Source of the DNA: Nocardioides phosphati
GTDB lineage: Bacteria; Actinomycetota; Actinomycetes; Propionibacteriales; Nocardioidaceae
DNA: 64,000 nucleotides
Assembly: GCF_014646375.1 (NCBI RefSeq)
Contig: NZ_BMNI01000003.1
Span: forward strand, 1 to 64,000
Direction: 5' to 3'
The notes under the pieces are model-generated. The model saw only the letters and a program-made list of their open reading frames with translations. It did no database searches and had not been told where the DNA came from. Both the position numbers and the translations under genes were made by a program. This document shows, one piece after another, positions 32,305 to 41,066 of the stretch (positions are counted from its first letter, which is position 1; each line of letters starts with the position of its first letter).

Positions 32305-33876
32305 TCACATTCGGAAGACGCCGTAGGAGGGTGCCTCGACCGGGGCGTGCGCGGCTGCCTCCAGGGCGATGCCGAGCACGCGGCGGGTGTCGACCGGGTC
32401 GATGACGCCGTCGTCCCAGAGCCGCGCGGTGGAGTAGTAGGCCGAGCCCTGCTCGTCGTACATCGCGCGGATCGGGTCCTTGAACGCCTCCTCCTGCTCG
32501 GAGGTCCAGGTGTCGCCCTTCGCCTCGATGCCGTCGCGCTTGACGGTGGCGAGGACCGAGGCGGCCTGCTCGCCGCCCATGACGGAGATGCGCGCGTTGG
32601 GCCACATCCAGAGGAAGCGCGGGTCGTAGGCGCGGCCACACATGCCGTAGTTGCCCGCCCCGAAGGAGCCGCCGATGACGACGGTGAACTTCGGGACGGT
32701 CGAGCACGCGACGGCGGTGACCAGCTTGGCGCCGTCGCGGGCGATGCCGCGGTTCTCGTACTCCTTGCCGACCATGAAGCCGGTGATGTTCTGGAGGAAG
32801 AGCAGTGGGATCCGCCGCTGGTTGCAGAGCTCGATGAAGTGCGCGCCCTTGAGGGCCGACTCGCTGAAGAGGATGCCGTTGTTGGCCACGATCCCGACCG
32901 GGTGGCCGTGGATGTGGGCGAAGGCGCAGACCAGCGTCTCGCCGTACAGCTTCTTGAACTCCTGCATGCGGCTGCCGTCGACGATCCGCCGGATCACCTC
33001 GCGCACGTCGTAGGGCTGACGGCTGTCGGTGGGCACGACGTCGTAGAGGGTCTCCGGGGCGAGCAGCGGCTCCTCGACGGGCACGGTCGTCCACGGGACC
33101 GGGGGGCGCTCGGGGCAGGTGGCGACGATCTCGCGGAGGATGTCGAGCGCGTGCGCGTCGTCCTCGGCCAGGTGGTCCGCGACGCCGGAGGTGCGGGCGT
33201 GCACGTCACCGCCGCCGAGCTCCTCGGCGGTGACGACCTCGCCGGTGGCGGCCTTCACCAGCGGCGGCCCGCCGAGGAAGATCGTGCCCTGGTTGCGGAC
33301 GATGACGGTCTCGTCGGACATCGCCGGGATGTAGGCACCGCCCGCGGTGCAGGAACCCATGACGGCGGCGAGCTGCGGGATGCCCTGGCCGGAGGCGTTG
33401 GCCTGGTTGAAGAAGATCCGGCCGAAGTGCTCACGGTCGGGGAAGATCTCGTCCTGCATCGGCAGGAAGCCGCCGCCGGAGTCGACGAGCGCGATCGCGG
33501 GCAGCCGGTTCTGCAGGGAGATGGTCTGCGCACGCAGGTGCTTCTTGACGGTCATCGGGTAGTAGGTGCCGCCCTTGACCGTGGCGTCGTTGGCGATGAT
33601 CACGCAGAGCCGGCCCGACACCCGCCCGAGGCCCGCCACGATGCCCGCGCTGGCGGCGTCGAAGTCGTAGACGCCGTCGCCGGCGAGGGGGCTGAGCTCG
33701 AGGAACGGGCTGCCCGGGTCGAGCAGCCGGTCGACCCGCTCACGGACCAGGAGCTTGCCGCGCTCGGTGTGCTTGGCGCGGGCCGACTCGCTGCCACCCG
33801 CACCGCCCGCGCGTACGGCGGCGAGGCGCTCACGGAGCTCGGCGGCGAGGTCGCGCAGGGTCGGAGATGTCGTCAC
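32305..33876 (-). CDS. Acyl-CoA carboxylase carboxyltransferase (beta) subunit, MCC-like
   Basis: A 523-residue carboxyltransferase that moves CO2 from biotin to an acyl-CoA. Blocks typical of the methylcrotonyl-CoA branch: [57 protein letters not shown] with [14 protein letters not shown], and [17 protein letters not shown]. Two crotonase-fold halves, normal length. First gene of a four-gene minus-strand operon. GTG 33876 follows TAACCT by 6 bp (leaderless), and this -10 lies inside the operator palindrome shared with the TetR gene. Confidence 0.93.
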   Translation of the reverse strand: MTTSPTLRDLAAELRERLAAVRAGGAGGSESARAKHTERGKLLVRERVDRLLDPGSPFLELSPLAGDGVYDFDAASAGIVAGLGRVSGRLCVIIANDATVKGGTYYPMTVKKHLRAQTISLQNRLPAIALVDSGGGFLPMQDEIFPDREHFGRIFFNQANASGQGIPQLAAVMGSCTAGGAYIPAMSDETVIVRNQGTIFLGGPPLVKAATGEVVTAEELGGGDVHARTSGVADHLAEDDAHALDILREIVATCPERPPVPWTTVPVEEPLLAPETLYDVVPTDSRQPYDVREVIRRIVDGSRMQEFKKLYGETLVCAFAHIHGHPVGIVANNGILFSESALKGAHFIELCNQRRIPLLFLQNITGFMVGKEYENRGIARDGAKLVTAVACSTVPKFTVVIGGSFGAGNYGMCGRAYDPRFLWMWPNARISVMGGEQAASVLATVKRDGIEAKGDTWTSEQEEAFKDPIRAMYDEQGSAYYSTARLWDDGVIDPVDTRRVLGIALEAAAHAPVEAPSYGVFRM

Positions 33877-33888
33877 GCCGACAGGTTA
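33877..33888 (-). promoter_or_regulatory. Leaderless -10 of the carboxylase operon
   Basis: TAACCT (33883-33888), 6 bp, then GTG 33876. It overlaps the left arm of the palindrome at 33884-33901. Confidence 0.55.
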
Positions 33889-33901
33889 GCGATCATTAAC
33901 C
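33884..33901. promoter_or_regulatory. Candidate TetR operator
   Basis: GGTTAGCGATCATTAACC is an 18-bp palindrome matching in 7 of 9 pairs. It covers the -10 of the carboxylase operon and lies just upstream of the TetR gene's own -10, so one bound dimer could shut both promoters. Confidence 0.6.
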
Positions 33902-33909
33902 TCGGGCAC

Positions 33910-33921
33910 TAGGGTGGACCC
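33910..33921 (+). promoter_or_regulatory. Leaderless -10 for the TetR gene
   Basis: TAGGGT (33910-33915), 6 bp, then ATG 33922. Confidence 0.5.
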
Positions 33922-34476
33922 ATGGCCGGCACCCGACGTGACGAGATCCTGGCGATCGCAGCGACCCTCTTCGCCCGCCGCGGCTACCACGGCGTCTCGG
34001 TCGCCGAGCTCGGCAAGGCCTGCGGCATGAGCGGCCCGGCGCTCTACAAGCACTTCGCCTCGAAGGAGGCGGTGCTCGCCGAGATGCTCGTCGGCACGAG
34101 TGAGGAGCTCCTGCAGGGGGGCAGGGCGCGGGCGCGCGGCCTCACGCCGGAGGAGGCACTCGCGGCACTCGTCGACTGGCACATCGACTTCGCGCTGCGC
34201 CACCGCGCGCTCATCGTCGTGCAGGACCGCGACTGGTCCTCGCTCCCCGACGACGCCCGCGAGCAGGTCCGCTCCCTCCAGCGCAGGTACGTCGAGCTCT
34301 GGGCGAAGCAGCTGCGCGCGGCGCATCCGGCGCTCCGGCCGGTCGAGGCCCGCGCGCGCGTCCACGCGGCGTTCGGGCTGCTGAACTCGACGCCCCACAG
34401 CGCCCTCCTGCCCGACGAGGCGATGCGCGCGACGCTGCGCGAGATGGCGCTGGGCGCCCTCGGCGTACGGCCCTGA
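33922..34476 (+). CDS. TetR-family regulator of the carboxylase operon
   Basis: A 184-residue regulator. The N-terminal helix-turn-helix is complete: RRDEILAIAATLFARRGYHG, VSVAELGKACGMSGPALYKH and FASKEAVLAEMLVG. The C-terminal ligand domain (about 60-184) is helical. It is divergent from the carboxylase operon with 45 bp between starts and a palindrome in the gap, the classic layout of a local repressor. The ligand is probably an acyl-CoA of leucine breakdown (inference). Confidence 0.88.
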   Translation: MAGTRRDEILAIAATLFARRGYHGVSVAELGKACGMSGPALYKHFASKEAVLAEMLVGTSEELLQGGRARARGLTPEEALAALVDWHIDFALRHRALIVVQDRDWSSLPDDAREQVRSLQRRYVELWAKQLRAAHPALRPVEARARVHAAFGLLNSTPHSALLPDEAMRATLREMALGALGVRP

Positions 34477-34489
34477 CAGACTCGGCCCC
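34477..34489 (+). promoter_or_regulatory. Leaderless-type -10 for the methyltransferase gene
   Basis: CAGACT (34477-34482), 7 bp, then ATG 34490. The hexamer begins on the base following the TetR stop codon. Confidence 0.35.
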
Positions 34490-35080
34490 ATGAACGACGC
34501 GCCCTCCGCCCGCTGGTTCGACGAGTGGACGCTCGAGCAGCGCCAGGAGTACGCCGCACGGTTCCGCGCGCTCGCGGCGTCCGGCCGCGACATCGACGGC
34601 GAGGCCCGGCTGGTCGACGCGCTCGCCGAGCGCGGCGCCCGGATCCTCGACGCCGGCTGCGGCGCGGGACGGATGGCGGCGTACCTCGCGGCGCAGGGGC
34701 ACGACGTGCTCGGTGTCGACATCGACCCGGTGCTGGTGGAGGCCGGCCGCGCCGACTACCCGGGGCTGCCACTCGAGGTCCTCGACCTGCGCGACGTCTC
34801 GCCCGCGCTCGGCACCTTCGACCTCGTGGCCAGCGCCGGCAACGTGATGGTCTACGTCGAGCCGGGCACGGAGCGCGCCGTGCTGGCCGCGCTCGCCTCC
34901 GTGCTGCGGACGGGCGGCCGTGCGGTCTTCGGGTTCGCCACCGACCGCGCCTACACGCACGATCACCTCGACGAGGACGCGGCCTCGGTGGGGTGGACCC
35001 GCGAGGCGCGCTGGGCGACCTGGCAGATGGATCCGTTCACCGCCGATGCCGACTGGGCGGTCAGCCTCTACCGCGCCTGA
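34490..35080 (+). CDS. Class I SAM-dependent methyltransferase
   Basis: A 196-residue soluble methyltransferase. Motif I is ARILDAGCGAGRMAAYLA, motif II VLGVDIDPVLVEAGR, and motif IV GTFDLVASAGNVMVYVE. The Rossmann fold is complete but the C-terminus is short, so the substrate is probably small. It sits 13 bp after the TetR gene and could be co-transcribed with it. Substrate unknown. Confidence 0.85.
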   Translation: MNDAPSARWFDEWTLEQRQEYAARFRALAASGRDIDGEARLVDALAERGARILDAGCGAGRMAAYLAAQGHDVLGVDIDPVLVEAGRADYPGLPLEVLDLRDVSPALGTFDLVASAGNVMVYVEPGTERAVLAALASVLRTGGRAVFGFATDRAYTHDHLDEDAASVGWTREARWATWQMDPFTADADWAVSLYRA

Positions 35081-35108
35081 CCCGCCACGACCCGGGTTGC
35101 GGTGGGCC

Positions 35109-35804
35109 TCAGGCGAGGTCGTCGAGGAGGGCGGCAGCACGCTCGGCTGCCTCGCCGGCTACGTCGAGGTCGATCTCGGCCTCGTCCGACGCCTTCCCCA
35201 CGCCAGATGTGCCGCTTCGGCCCGCAACATCTGCCACCTCGGCGAGCAGGTGGTCGCGGGGCAGCCCCCGCAGGCCGAGCAGCACGAACGGATCGGCATC
35301 GAGCAGCCAGGCCACCTGCGCCAGCACCGCGAGCGCGTGGGCGCACGGCTGGACCCAGGCCCCGCAGGTGCACGTGCAGTCGAGCTGGTCGGGCAGCAGG
35401 GAGACCCCGGCCTCCTCCGCGTGCTCGGCCAGGCCGGCGGGCAGGTCACCGGCGAGCAGCGACGCGATCCGCCCCGACGTCGCGGCGATCACCTCGACCA
35501 GCGCCTCGCGGTCGGCCGGGTCGAGGACCGGCACCAGCACCGAGCACGCGACCAGCTCGTCCGGGTCGACCACGGGAGCACCGACCGAGCGGGCCCGGCC
35601 ACCGGCACCCGTCCGCACCGCGGCGAGCAGCCGGCCGGCCTCGATGTCGATCGCCCCGACCGCGCCGGCGCGCGCGAGGCGCCAGCCGGCGGCCACGTCC
35701 GCGTCGTCGTACGCCGCGTCCTCGGCCGAGCGCAGCCAGGCGCGGCCCCACCAGGTCGTCGCCTTCACCCCACCGCGCCGCGGCGGGAAGGCAGCGTGCC
35801 TCAT
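35109..35804 (-). CDS. SWIM zinc-finger protein
   Basis: A 231-residue protein with a SWIM zinc finger, CTCTCGAWVQPCAHALAVL (CxCx(n)CxH, about residues 143-160), flanked by helices. The N-terminus has TWWGRAWLRS, the usual start of SWIM proteins paired with SNF2 helicases. SWIM domains bind DNA or proteins. Its start overlaps the stop of the SNF2 helicase gene by 4 bp (ATGA), so the two are co-translated and probably form one complex. Confidence 0.88.
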   Translation of the reverse strand: MRHAAFPPRRGGVKATTWWGRAWLRSAEDAAYDDADVAAGWRLARAGAVGAIDIEAGRLLAAVRTGAGGRARSVGAPVVDPDELVACSVLVPVLDPADREALVEVIAATSGRIASLLAGDLPAGLAEHAEEAGVSLLPDQLDCTCTCGAWVQPCAHALAVLAQVAWLLDADPFVLLGLRGLPRDHLLAEVADVAGRSGTSGVGKASDEAEIDLDVAGEAAERAAALLDDLA

Positions 35805-38617
35805 GCCGGGCCCCGCGGCCGGAGCTCGACGAGGTCACGCAGCTCGGAGTCGGACAGCTCGGTGAGGGCCGCCTCGCCGCGGCCGAGCACCGCGTCGGCG
35901 AGCGCACGCTTGCCGGCGAGCAGGGCGGCGATGCGCTCCTCGATCGTGCCCTCGGCGACGATCCGGTGCACCTGGACCGGGCGGGTCTGGCCGATCCGGT
36001 AGGCACGGTCCGTGGCCTGCTCCTCGACGGCGGGGTTCCACCAGCGGTCGACGTGGAGCACGTGGTCGGCGCGGGTCAGGTTGAGGCCGGTGCCGCCCGC
36101 CTTGAGCGAGAGCAGGAAGACCGGCGCCTCGCCGGCCTGGAACCGGTCGACCATCGCCGAGCGCTCCGCCACCGACGTGCCGCCGTGCAGGAACTGGTGC
36201 GGCACGCCCGCCTTCGTCAGGTGGCGGACGAGCAGGTCGCCCATCGCGACGTACTGCGTGAAGAGCAGCGCGGCGCCGTCCTCGGCGAGGATCGTGCCGA
36301 GCAGCTCGTCGAGGAGGTCGAACTTCTCGGAGCGGCCGGTGAGCCGCGGGTTGGCCTGGCGCAGGTAGTGCGCGGGGTGGTTGCAGATCTGCTTGAGGCC
36401 GGTGAGCATCGCCAGGATCAGGCCGCGGCGGCTGTCGGCGTCGGCGCGCTCGATGCGCTCCATCGAGTCGCGGACCAGCGCCTCGTAGAGGACCGTCTGT
36501 TCGCGGGTCAGGCCGACGAGGTGGTCGGTCTCGGTCTTGGGCGGCAGCTCCGGCGCGATGCCGGGGTCGGACTTGCGGCGGCGGAGCACGAACGGGCCGA
36601 CCAGGTCGGCGAACCGCGCGGTGACCTCCGGGTCGACGCCTGACTCGATCGGCTGCGCCCACGCCTTGCGGAAGGCGTTGCGCGACCCGAGCAGCCCCGG
36701 CGTCGCCCAGTCGAGGATCGCCCAGAGCTCGACCAGCTCGTTCTCGATCGGGGTGCCGGTCAGCGCGACGCGCGCCTTCGACGGGATCGTGCGCAGCGCG
36801 CGGGCGGTCGACGTCGCAGGGTTCTTGATGTGCTGCGCCTCGTCGGCGACGACGAGGTCCCACGGCACCTTCGCCAGGTCGGCCGCCGCGTTGCGCATCG
36901 TGCCGTACGTCGTCAGCACGAAGCCCGACGCACCCTCGAGGTCGCGCGCCCCACCGTGGAACCGCCGCACGGGTACGCCGGGGGCGAACCGCCGGATCTC
37001 GGCCTCCCAGTTGGCGAGCAGCGAGGTCGGGCAGACCACCAGCGTGGCGTCGGTCGCTTCGCTCCCCGCCGGCTTCGCCAACGGAGCGCGGGCGGCCCGG
37101 TGCAGGTGCAGCGCGATCACCTGCAGCGTCTTGCCCAGGCCCATGTCGTCGGCGAGGCACGCGCCGAGCCCGAGCGACGTGAGCTCCGCCAGCCACGTCA
37201 GGCCGTGGCGCTGGTAGTCACGGAGCGTCGCCTCGAGGCCCGCCGGCACGTCGACCGGCGTGCGGGTGGAGGCGGAGCGGAGCTGCTCGCTGATGCGCTC
37301 GATGGAGGCGGCGACCTTGACCGGCACCTGCCGGTCCTCGACCTGCACGACGCCCGACAGCGCGGCGGCGACCGCGACCGGGGCCGGCACGGTGCGGACC
37401 AGGCGCTTCTTCGCCTTGCGCGCGATCGAGGGGTCGACGACGACCCACTGGTCGCGCAGCCGGATGACGGGCGCGGCCGAGCCGGCGAGCTGGTCCATCT
37501 CCTCGTCGGAGAGGGGCTCGCCCGCCAGCGAGATCCGCCAGTTGAAGGCGAAGAGCGCCTCCGGCCCGAACATGCTGTCCTGCAGGGCCTCCTCGCGCTG
37601 GCTGCCATCGCCGCCATCGCCCGGCCGCCTCCCCTGAGGCGCGCGCTCCAGCACCGTCGACGCGACCAGATCACGACCGAGCGAGCGGGGCCAGAGCACG
37701 TCCACGCCGATGTCGCGGAGCGCCCCCACGCCGGTCTCCAGCAGCGAGACCAGCTCGTCGGTGTCGAGGGTGATCTCGTCGGGGACGCGCAGGGCCTGGA
37801 GCCGGTCGAGCACCGGCCAGGCGTCGGCCGCCGCGCGCAGCGCGACGGTCGTGTGGGTCAGCGCCCGCGGCCCGAACCCGCTCGTCTCCGGGTCGGTCCA
37901 GAGCAGGGCCGCGTCGCAGAGGTGGAGCGGGCTGCGCTCGTCGTGCACCTGCAGGACGAGCCGCACCGAGCCCGCGACCAGCTCCTCCTCGGCGGCCTCG
38001 ACGCGGAGCGAGAGCGTCACCAGGTTGGGCCGGTCGTCGGGCACCGGGCCGCCGTCGGCGCGGATGCGCGCGAGCCGCTCGGCCAGCCGGGCCTGGAAGG
38101 CCGCCGGGTCCCCTGCCCTCGTCGTACGCCGGGCACCTCCCGGCCGCAGGGCGGGCCCGGTGGAACCACCGGCGTCCGACCCGGCGATCAGCGAGGCCGC
38201 CGACCCCGACGGTGCCGACCGGGGCATCGCGTCGACGACCGCGGCGACCACGCGCCGGGCCAGCCCCTCGGCCGCGGCCACGTCGAACTCGTCCCAGGCC
38301 CGCGCCTGCACCATCCGCTCGAGCCGGTCGGTCTCGTCGGCGTCGAGCTCGGCGGGCTGCCACCACGGCCCCTCGGGCGACGGCTCGAAGCGGCCGTCGG
38401 CGACCAGCCGCATGCCGAAGACGACGGCGCCACCGATCAGGCCGACCGACGGGTGGGCGGCCTCGTCGACGCGCGCCTTCGCGAGCACGGGCAGCGCGGA
38501 GCGCATCGGCAGCTCGACCGTGCGCCGCCCGTCGCCGTCGGTGAAGACCACGACGCTCTCGCGCGGCGGCTCACCGAGGCGGAACGACGCGGGGCCGGTG
38601 ACCGGGACGAACCCCAC
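35801..38617 (-). CDS. SNF2-family DEAD/DEAH-box helicase
   Basis: A 938-residue Swi2/Snf2 ATPase. An N-terminal SNF2-associated region (1-430) is followed by the motor: LADDMGLGKTLQVIALHLHR (motif I), VVADEAQHIKNPATS (motif II, DEAQ), ALTGTPIENELVELW (III), FVLRRRKSDPGI, LSLKAGGTGLNLTRADHVLH (V) and QATDRAYRIGQTRPVQVHR (VI). It translocates on duplex DNA without strand separation; bacterial members affect transcription and repair, and some belong to defence systems. Here the only partner is the SWIM protein. GTG start 38617 behind GAGGGGG. Confidence 0.92.
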   Translation of the reverse strand: MGFVPVTGPASFRLGEPPRESVVVFTDGDGRRTVELPMRSALPVLAKARVDEAAHPSVGLIGGAVVFGMRLVADGRFEPSPEGPWWQPAELDADETDRLERMVQARAWDEFDVAAAEGLARRVVAAVVDAMPRSAPSGSAASLIAGSDAGGSTGPALRPGGARRTTRAGDPAAFQARLAERLARIRADGGPVPDDRPNLVTLSLRVEAAEEELVAGSVRLVLQVHDERSPLHLCDAALLWTDPETSGFGPRALTHTTVALRAAADAWPVLDRLQALRVPDEITLDTDELVSLLETGVGALRDIGVDVLWPRSLGRDLVASTVLERAPQGRRPGDGGDGSQREEALQDSMFGPEALFAFNWRISLAGEPLSDEEMDQLAGSAAPVIRLRDQWVVVDPSIARKAKKRLVRTVPAPVAVAAALSGVVQVEDRQVPVKVAASIERISEQLRSASTRTPVDVPAGLEATLRDYQRHGLTWLAELTSLGLGACLADDMGLGKTLQVIALHLHRAARAPLAKPAGSEATDATLVVCPTSLLANWEAEIRRFAPGVPVRRFHGGARDLEGASGFVLTTYGTMRNAAADLAKVPWDLVVADEAQHIKNPATSTARALRTIPSKARVALTGTPIENELVELWAILDWATPGLLGSRNAFRKAWAQPIESGVDPEVTARFADLVGPFVLRRRKSDPGIAPELPPKTETDHLVGLTREQTVLYEALVRDSMERIERADADSRRGLILAMLTGLKQICNHPAHYLRQANPRLTGRSEKFDLLDELLGTILAEDGAALLFTQYVAMGDLLVRHLTKAGVPHQFLHGGTSVAERSAMVDRFQAGEAPVFLLSLKAGGTGLNLTRADHVLHVDRWWNPAVEEQATDRAYRIGQTRPVQVHRIVAEGTIEERIAALLAGKRALADAVLGRGEAALTELSDSELRDLVELRPRGPA

Positions 38618-38728
38618 CCCGCCACCCCCTCGTCGTACGCCGTGCCCCGCCGTCGGCGGGAGAACGCGAGGCTAACGCGCGACACCGACAACGAGTTCCC
38701 CCGACCGGTGAGCGCTCGACGAAGCGGC

Positions 38729-38932
38729 TCAGGGGCGGTCCTTCTCCGGCAGCACCTTGTGGGTGCCGTCGCACCACGGCCTGCTGGCGGACTTGCCGCA
38801 CCGGCAGAGCGCGGAGACCGGCCGCTCCGTCACGTGCTCCACGCCGTCCTCGTCGGCGATCACGTGCTCGCCGCGGAGCAGCAGCGGACCGCCCGGGCAC
38901 ACGATCACGTCGGGGCTCGGCGAGGTGCTCAC
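38729..38932 (-). CDS. CDGSH iron-sulfur protein
   Basis: A 67-residue protein. The [2Fe-2S] motif is CRCGKSASRPWCDGTHK, matching C-x-C-x(2)-[ST]-x(3)-P-x-C-D-G-[ST]-H with the single His ligand. VIVCPGGPLLLRGEH is the usual N-terminal strand. Such proteins carry redox-active or transferable clusters. GTG 38932 overlaps the stop of the diiron-like gene upstream (GTGA), so it is co-translated with it and is probably its electron donor. Confidence 0.9.
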   Translation of the reverse strand: MSTSPSPDVIVCPGGPLLLRGEHVIADEDGVEHVTERPVSALCRCGKSASRPWCDGTHKVLPEKDRP

Positions 38933-39873
38933 GCCGCCTCCCACTTCGCCAGCAGGTGCCGGGCCAGCCGCGCCTCCAGGTCGAGGCAGCACCACGCACC
39001 GAACCAGACGTCGTCCTCCAGGTCGGGCTCGGCGGCGATCAGCGGCTCGCAGATCATCCGCACCGCCACCTGCTCGTGCACGGCGTCCGCCTCGACGTGC
39101 TCCTCGTAGTAGGCGCGGATCTCCGCCGGCAGCCCGAGCCGGTCCAGTCCCTGCGCGACCTGCCGCGACGGCAGCGAGCTCACCGCCTCGAACGCCGCGA
39201 GGTGGCCCATCGAGGCGCCGCGCAGCCGGCGGTTGAGGCCGAAGAGGCTCATCGCGTTGTTCTGCTCGAGCACCTCCAGGGGCGCCTCGTCGACGTAGCC
39301 GCAGCCCGTCGCGTCGAGCCCGAGCGCGGCCATCCCCTCGGCGAAGAGGTGGGCGTGGAGCCGCTCGGGTCGCCCGCCGCCGTACTCGTCGTACTGCAGC
39401 TCGGCCAGCGCCGCCCGCACCGGCGCCGGCAGCCGGGGAAGCGCGAAGGTGAAGGGGTCCGCCTCCTTGAGCGTGTAGAGCGAGCGGTGCTGGACCAGCT
39501 CGACCACCTGGTCGGCCGTCGCCTCCCGCTGCACGTGGCGCGCCAGCGACGGCCCGTCGTCGGCCGCGACCCAGGCGAAGAACGCCTCCGCGAACCCCTC
39601 GTCGTACGCCGGCCGGCCGGGCCAGCACTCGCGCAGGCGTCGTTCGAGGTCGTCCTCGAGGCGCCCCCGGAGCCGGACCAGCCCGGGGTCGTGCTCGAGT
39701 CGGTCGTCGACCGCGTCGTACCCGCGATAGCTGAGCTCGTGGAGGACCCACAGGCTGAGCGCCGCGTCCTCCGGGCTGTCCGGGTCGACGTGGGCGAGGT
39801 CCGTGTGGCCGCTGGCGAGGGCGGCGAGGAGGGCCTCGCTCAGCGGGCCGCGTGGCTTGGGCAGGGTGCTCAT
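38929..39873 (-). CDS. Heme-oxygenase-like diiron protein (iron-containing redox enzyme family)
   Basis: A 314-residue helical protein of the heme-oxygenase-like diiron (HDO) superfamily. Candidate ligands lie in LAELQYDEYGGGRPERLHAH (E..DEYG..H), in LAAFEAVSS and in YYEEHVEADAVHEQVA. Characterised HDO enzymes oxidise amino acids or fatty acids (for example UndA, SznF). It is paired and overlapped with a CDGSH gene, an arrangement frequent in actinobacteria. Reaction unknown. Divergent from the glutathione peroxidase gene. Confidence 0.82.
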   Translation of the reverse strand: MSTLPKPRGPLSEALLAALASGHTDLAHVDPDSPEDAALSLWVLHELSYRGYDAVDDRLEHDPGLVRLRGRLEDDLERRLRECWPGRPAYDEGFAEAFFAWVAADDGPSLARHVQREATADQVVELVQHRSLYTLKEADPFTFALPRLPAPVRAALAELQYDEYGGGRPERLHAHLFAEGMAALGLDATGCGYVDEAPLEVLEQNNAMSLFGLNRRLRGASMGHLAAFEAVSSLPSRQVAQGLDRLGLPAEIRAYYEEHVEADAVHEQVAVRMICEPLIAAEPDLEDDVWFGAWCCLDLEARLARHLLAKWEAA

Positions 39874-39913
39874 GCCCTCTGGTACCCCGCTTCGGTCAAG
39901 GACATGGCCCGGC

Positions 39914-39926
39914 TACGCTCGACGCC
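39914..39926 (+). promoter_or_regulatory. Leaderless -10 for the glutathione peroxidase gene
   Basis: TACGCT (39914-39919), 7 bp, then GTG 39927. Confidence 0.5.
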
Positions 39927-40412
39927 GTGAGCATCCTGGACACGCCCATCGCCCTCCTCGACGGCACCGCCAGCACCCTCGGTGAGATCACCGGCGGCCG
40001 CGCGGCCCTCCTCGTCAACGTGGCGTCGAAGTGCGGCCTCACCCCGCAGTACGAGACGCTCGAGAAGCTCCACGAGGACTTCACCGCCCGCGGCTTCACC
40101 GTCATCGGCTTCCCGTGCAACCAGTTCGGTGGCCAGGAGCCGGGCTCGTCGGAGGAGATCAAGGAGTTCTGCTCCATGACGTACGGCGTGACCTTCCCGC
40201 TCACCGAGAAGATCGACGTCAACGGCGAGGGCCGCCACGCGATCTACGACGAGCTCGTGAAGACGCCCAACGAGGCGGGCGAGGCCGGCGACGTCCGCTG
40301 GAACTTCGAGAAGTTCGTGATCGCCCCCGACGGCGCCGTCATCGCGCGCTTCAGCCCGCAGGTCGTGCCGGACGACCCGCAGGTCCTCGCGGTCATCGAC
40401 GCCCTGGTCTGA
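39927..40412 (+). CDS. Glutathione peroxidase family (thiol peroxidase)
   Basis: A 161-residue peroxidase. VNVASKCGLTPQYETLEKL carries the peroxidatic Cys36 in place of selenocysteine; IGFPCNQFGGQEPGSSEEI supplies the Gln and the probable resolving Cys; VRWNFEKFV supplies Trp and Asn. In actinobacteria without glutathione such enzymes use thioredoxin. GTG 39927 is fixed by the leaderless -10, giving VSILDTPIALLDG. A role in peroxide defence fits the adjacent redox pair. Confidence 0.93.
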   Translation: MSILDTPIALLDGTASTLGEITGGRAALLVNVASKCGLTPQYETLEKLHEDFTARGFTVIGFPCNQFGGQEPGSSEEIKEFCSMTYGVTFPLTEKIDVNGEGRHAIYDELVKTPNEAGEAGDVRWNFEKFVIAPDGAVIARFSPQVVPDDPQVLAVIDALV

Positions 40413-40439
40413 CCCCTTCCGCGCGACGTCGCGCGGGTC

Positions 40440-40451
40440 TAGCGTGCGGCC
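40440..40451 (+). promoter_or_regulatory. Leaderless -10 for the DUF6328 gene
   Basis: TAGCGT (40440-40445), 6 bp, then ATG 40452. Confidence 0.45.
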
Positions 40452-40922
40452 ATGGAGCCGACCGGACCCGTCGACGGAGCGCGGCTCGACCGCGAGCTCA
40501 ACGAGCTGCTGCAGGAGCTGCGCGTCGTGCAGGGCGGTGTCCTGCTGCTCGTCGGCTTCCTGCTCGTGATCGCGTTCAGCGCGGGCTTCGCCGGCGCGAC
40601 GGACTTCCAGCGGGTCGTCTACTACCTGACGCTGCTCAACACCGGCACCGCCGCGATCGTCGTGGTGGCCCCGGTCGTGCACCACCGGCTCGCCTTCCGC
40701 CGTCGCGACAAGGAGCGGGTCGTCGTGCGCGGCAACCACCAGGTCGTCGTCGCGATCCTGCTCGTCGCGCTGTCGATCCTCGGCATCCTCACGCTGGTCA
40801 CCGACTACCTCTTCAACCTGCCGCTGACGATCGCCATCGACGTCCTCTACCTCGGGCTCGTGACAATCATGTGGGTGATCCTCCCGGTCCACTCGATCCG
40901 GCTGGCCGCCCAGGGGCGCTGA
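40452..40922 (+). CDS. DUF6328-like four-TM membrane protein
   Basis: A 156-residue membrane protein. An N-terminal helix LDRELNELLQELRVVQGGVL leads into four hydrophobic helices (LLVGFLLVIAFSAG, LLNTGTAAIVVVAPVVHHRL, VVVAILLVALSILGILTLV, YLGLVTIMWVILPVHS). This ELNELLQELRV start is typical of proteins annotated DUF6328 in actinobacteria. Function unknown. Confidence 0.72.
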   Translation: MEPTGPVDGARLDRELNELLQELRVVQGGVLLLVGFLLVIAFSAGFAGATDFQRVVYYLTLLNTGTAAIVVVAPVVHHRLAFRRRDKERVVVRGNHQVVVAILLVALSILGILTLVTDYLFNLPLTIAIDVLYLGLVTIMWVILPVHSIRLAAQGR

Positions 40923-41066
40923 CCTCCGTCGTACGCCGGGGCGGGCGCCCGGTGGCGCGCGAGCCTGCAGCCCTGGCCGGTCGGACCGACCCTGTGGCGG
41001 CGGCCACCCGCGGCCTAACCCAAAGTCGGATGCCGCTGTCGGTGGTTGCGCCTAGCATGCAATGTT

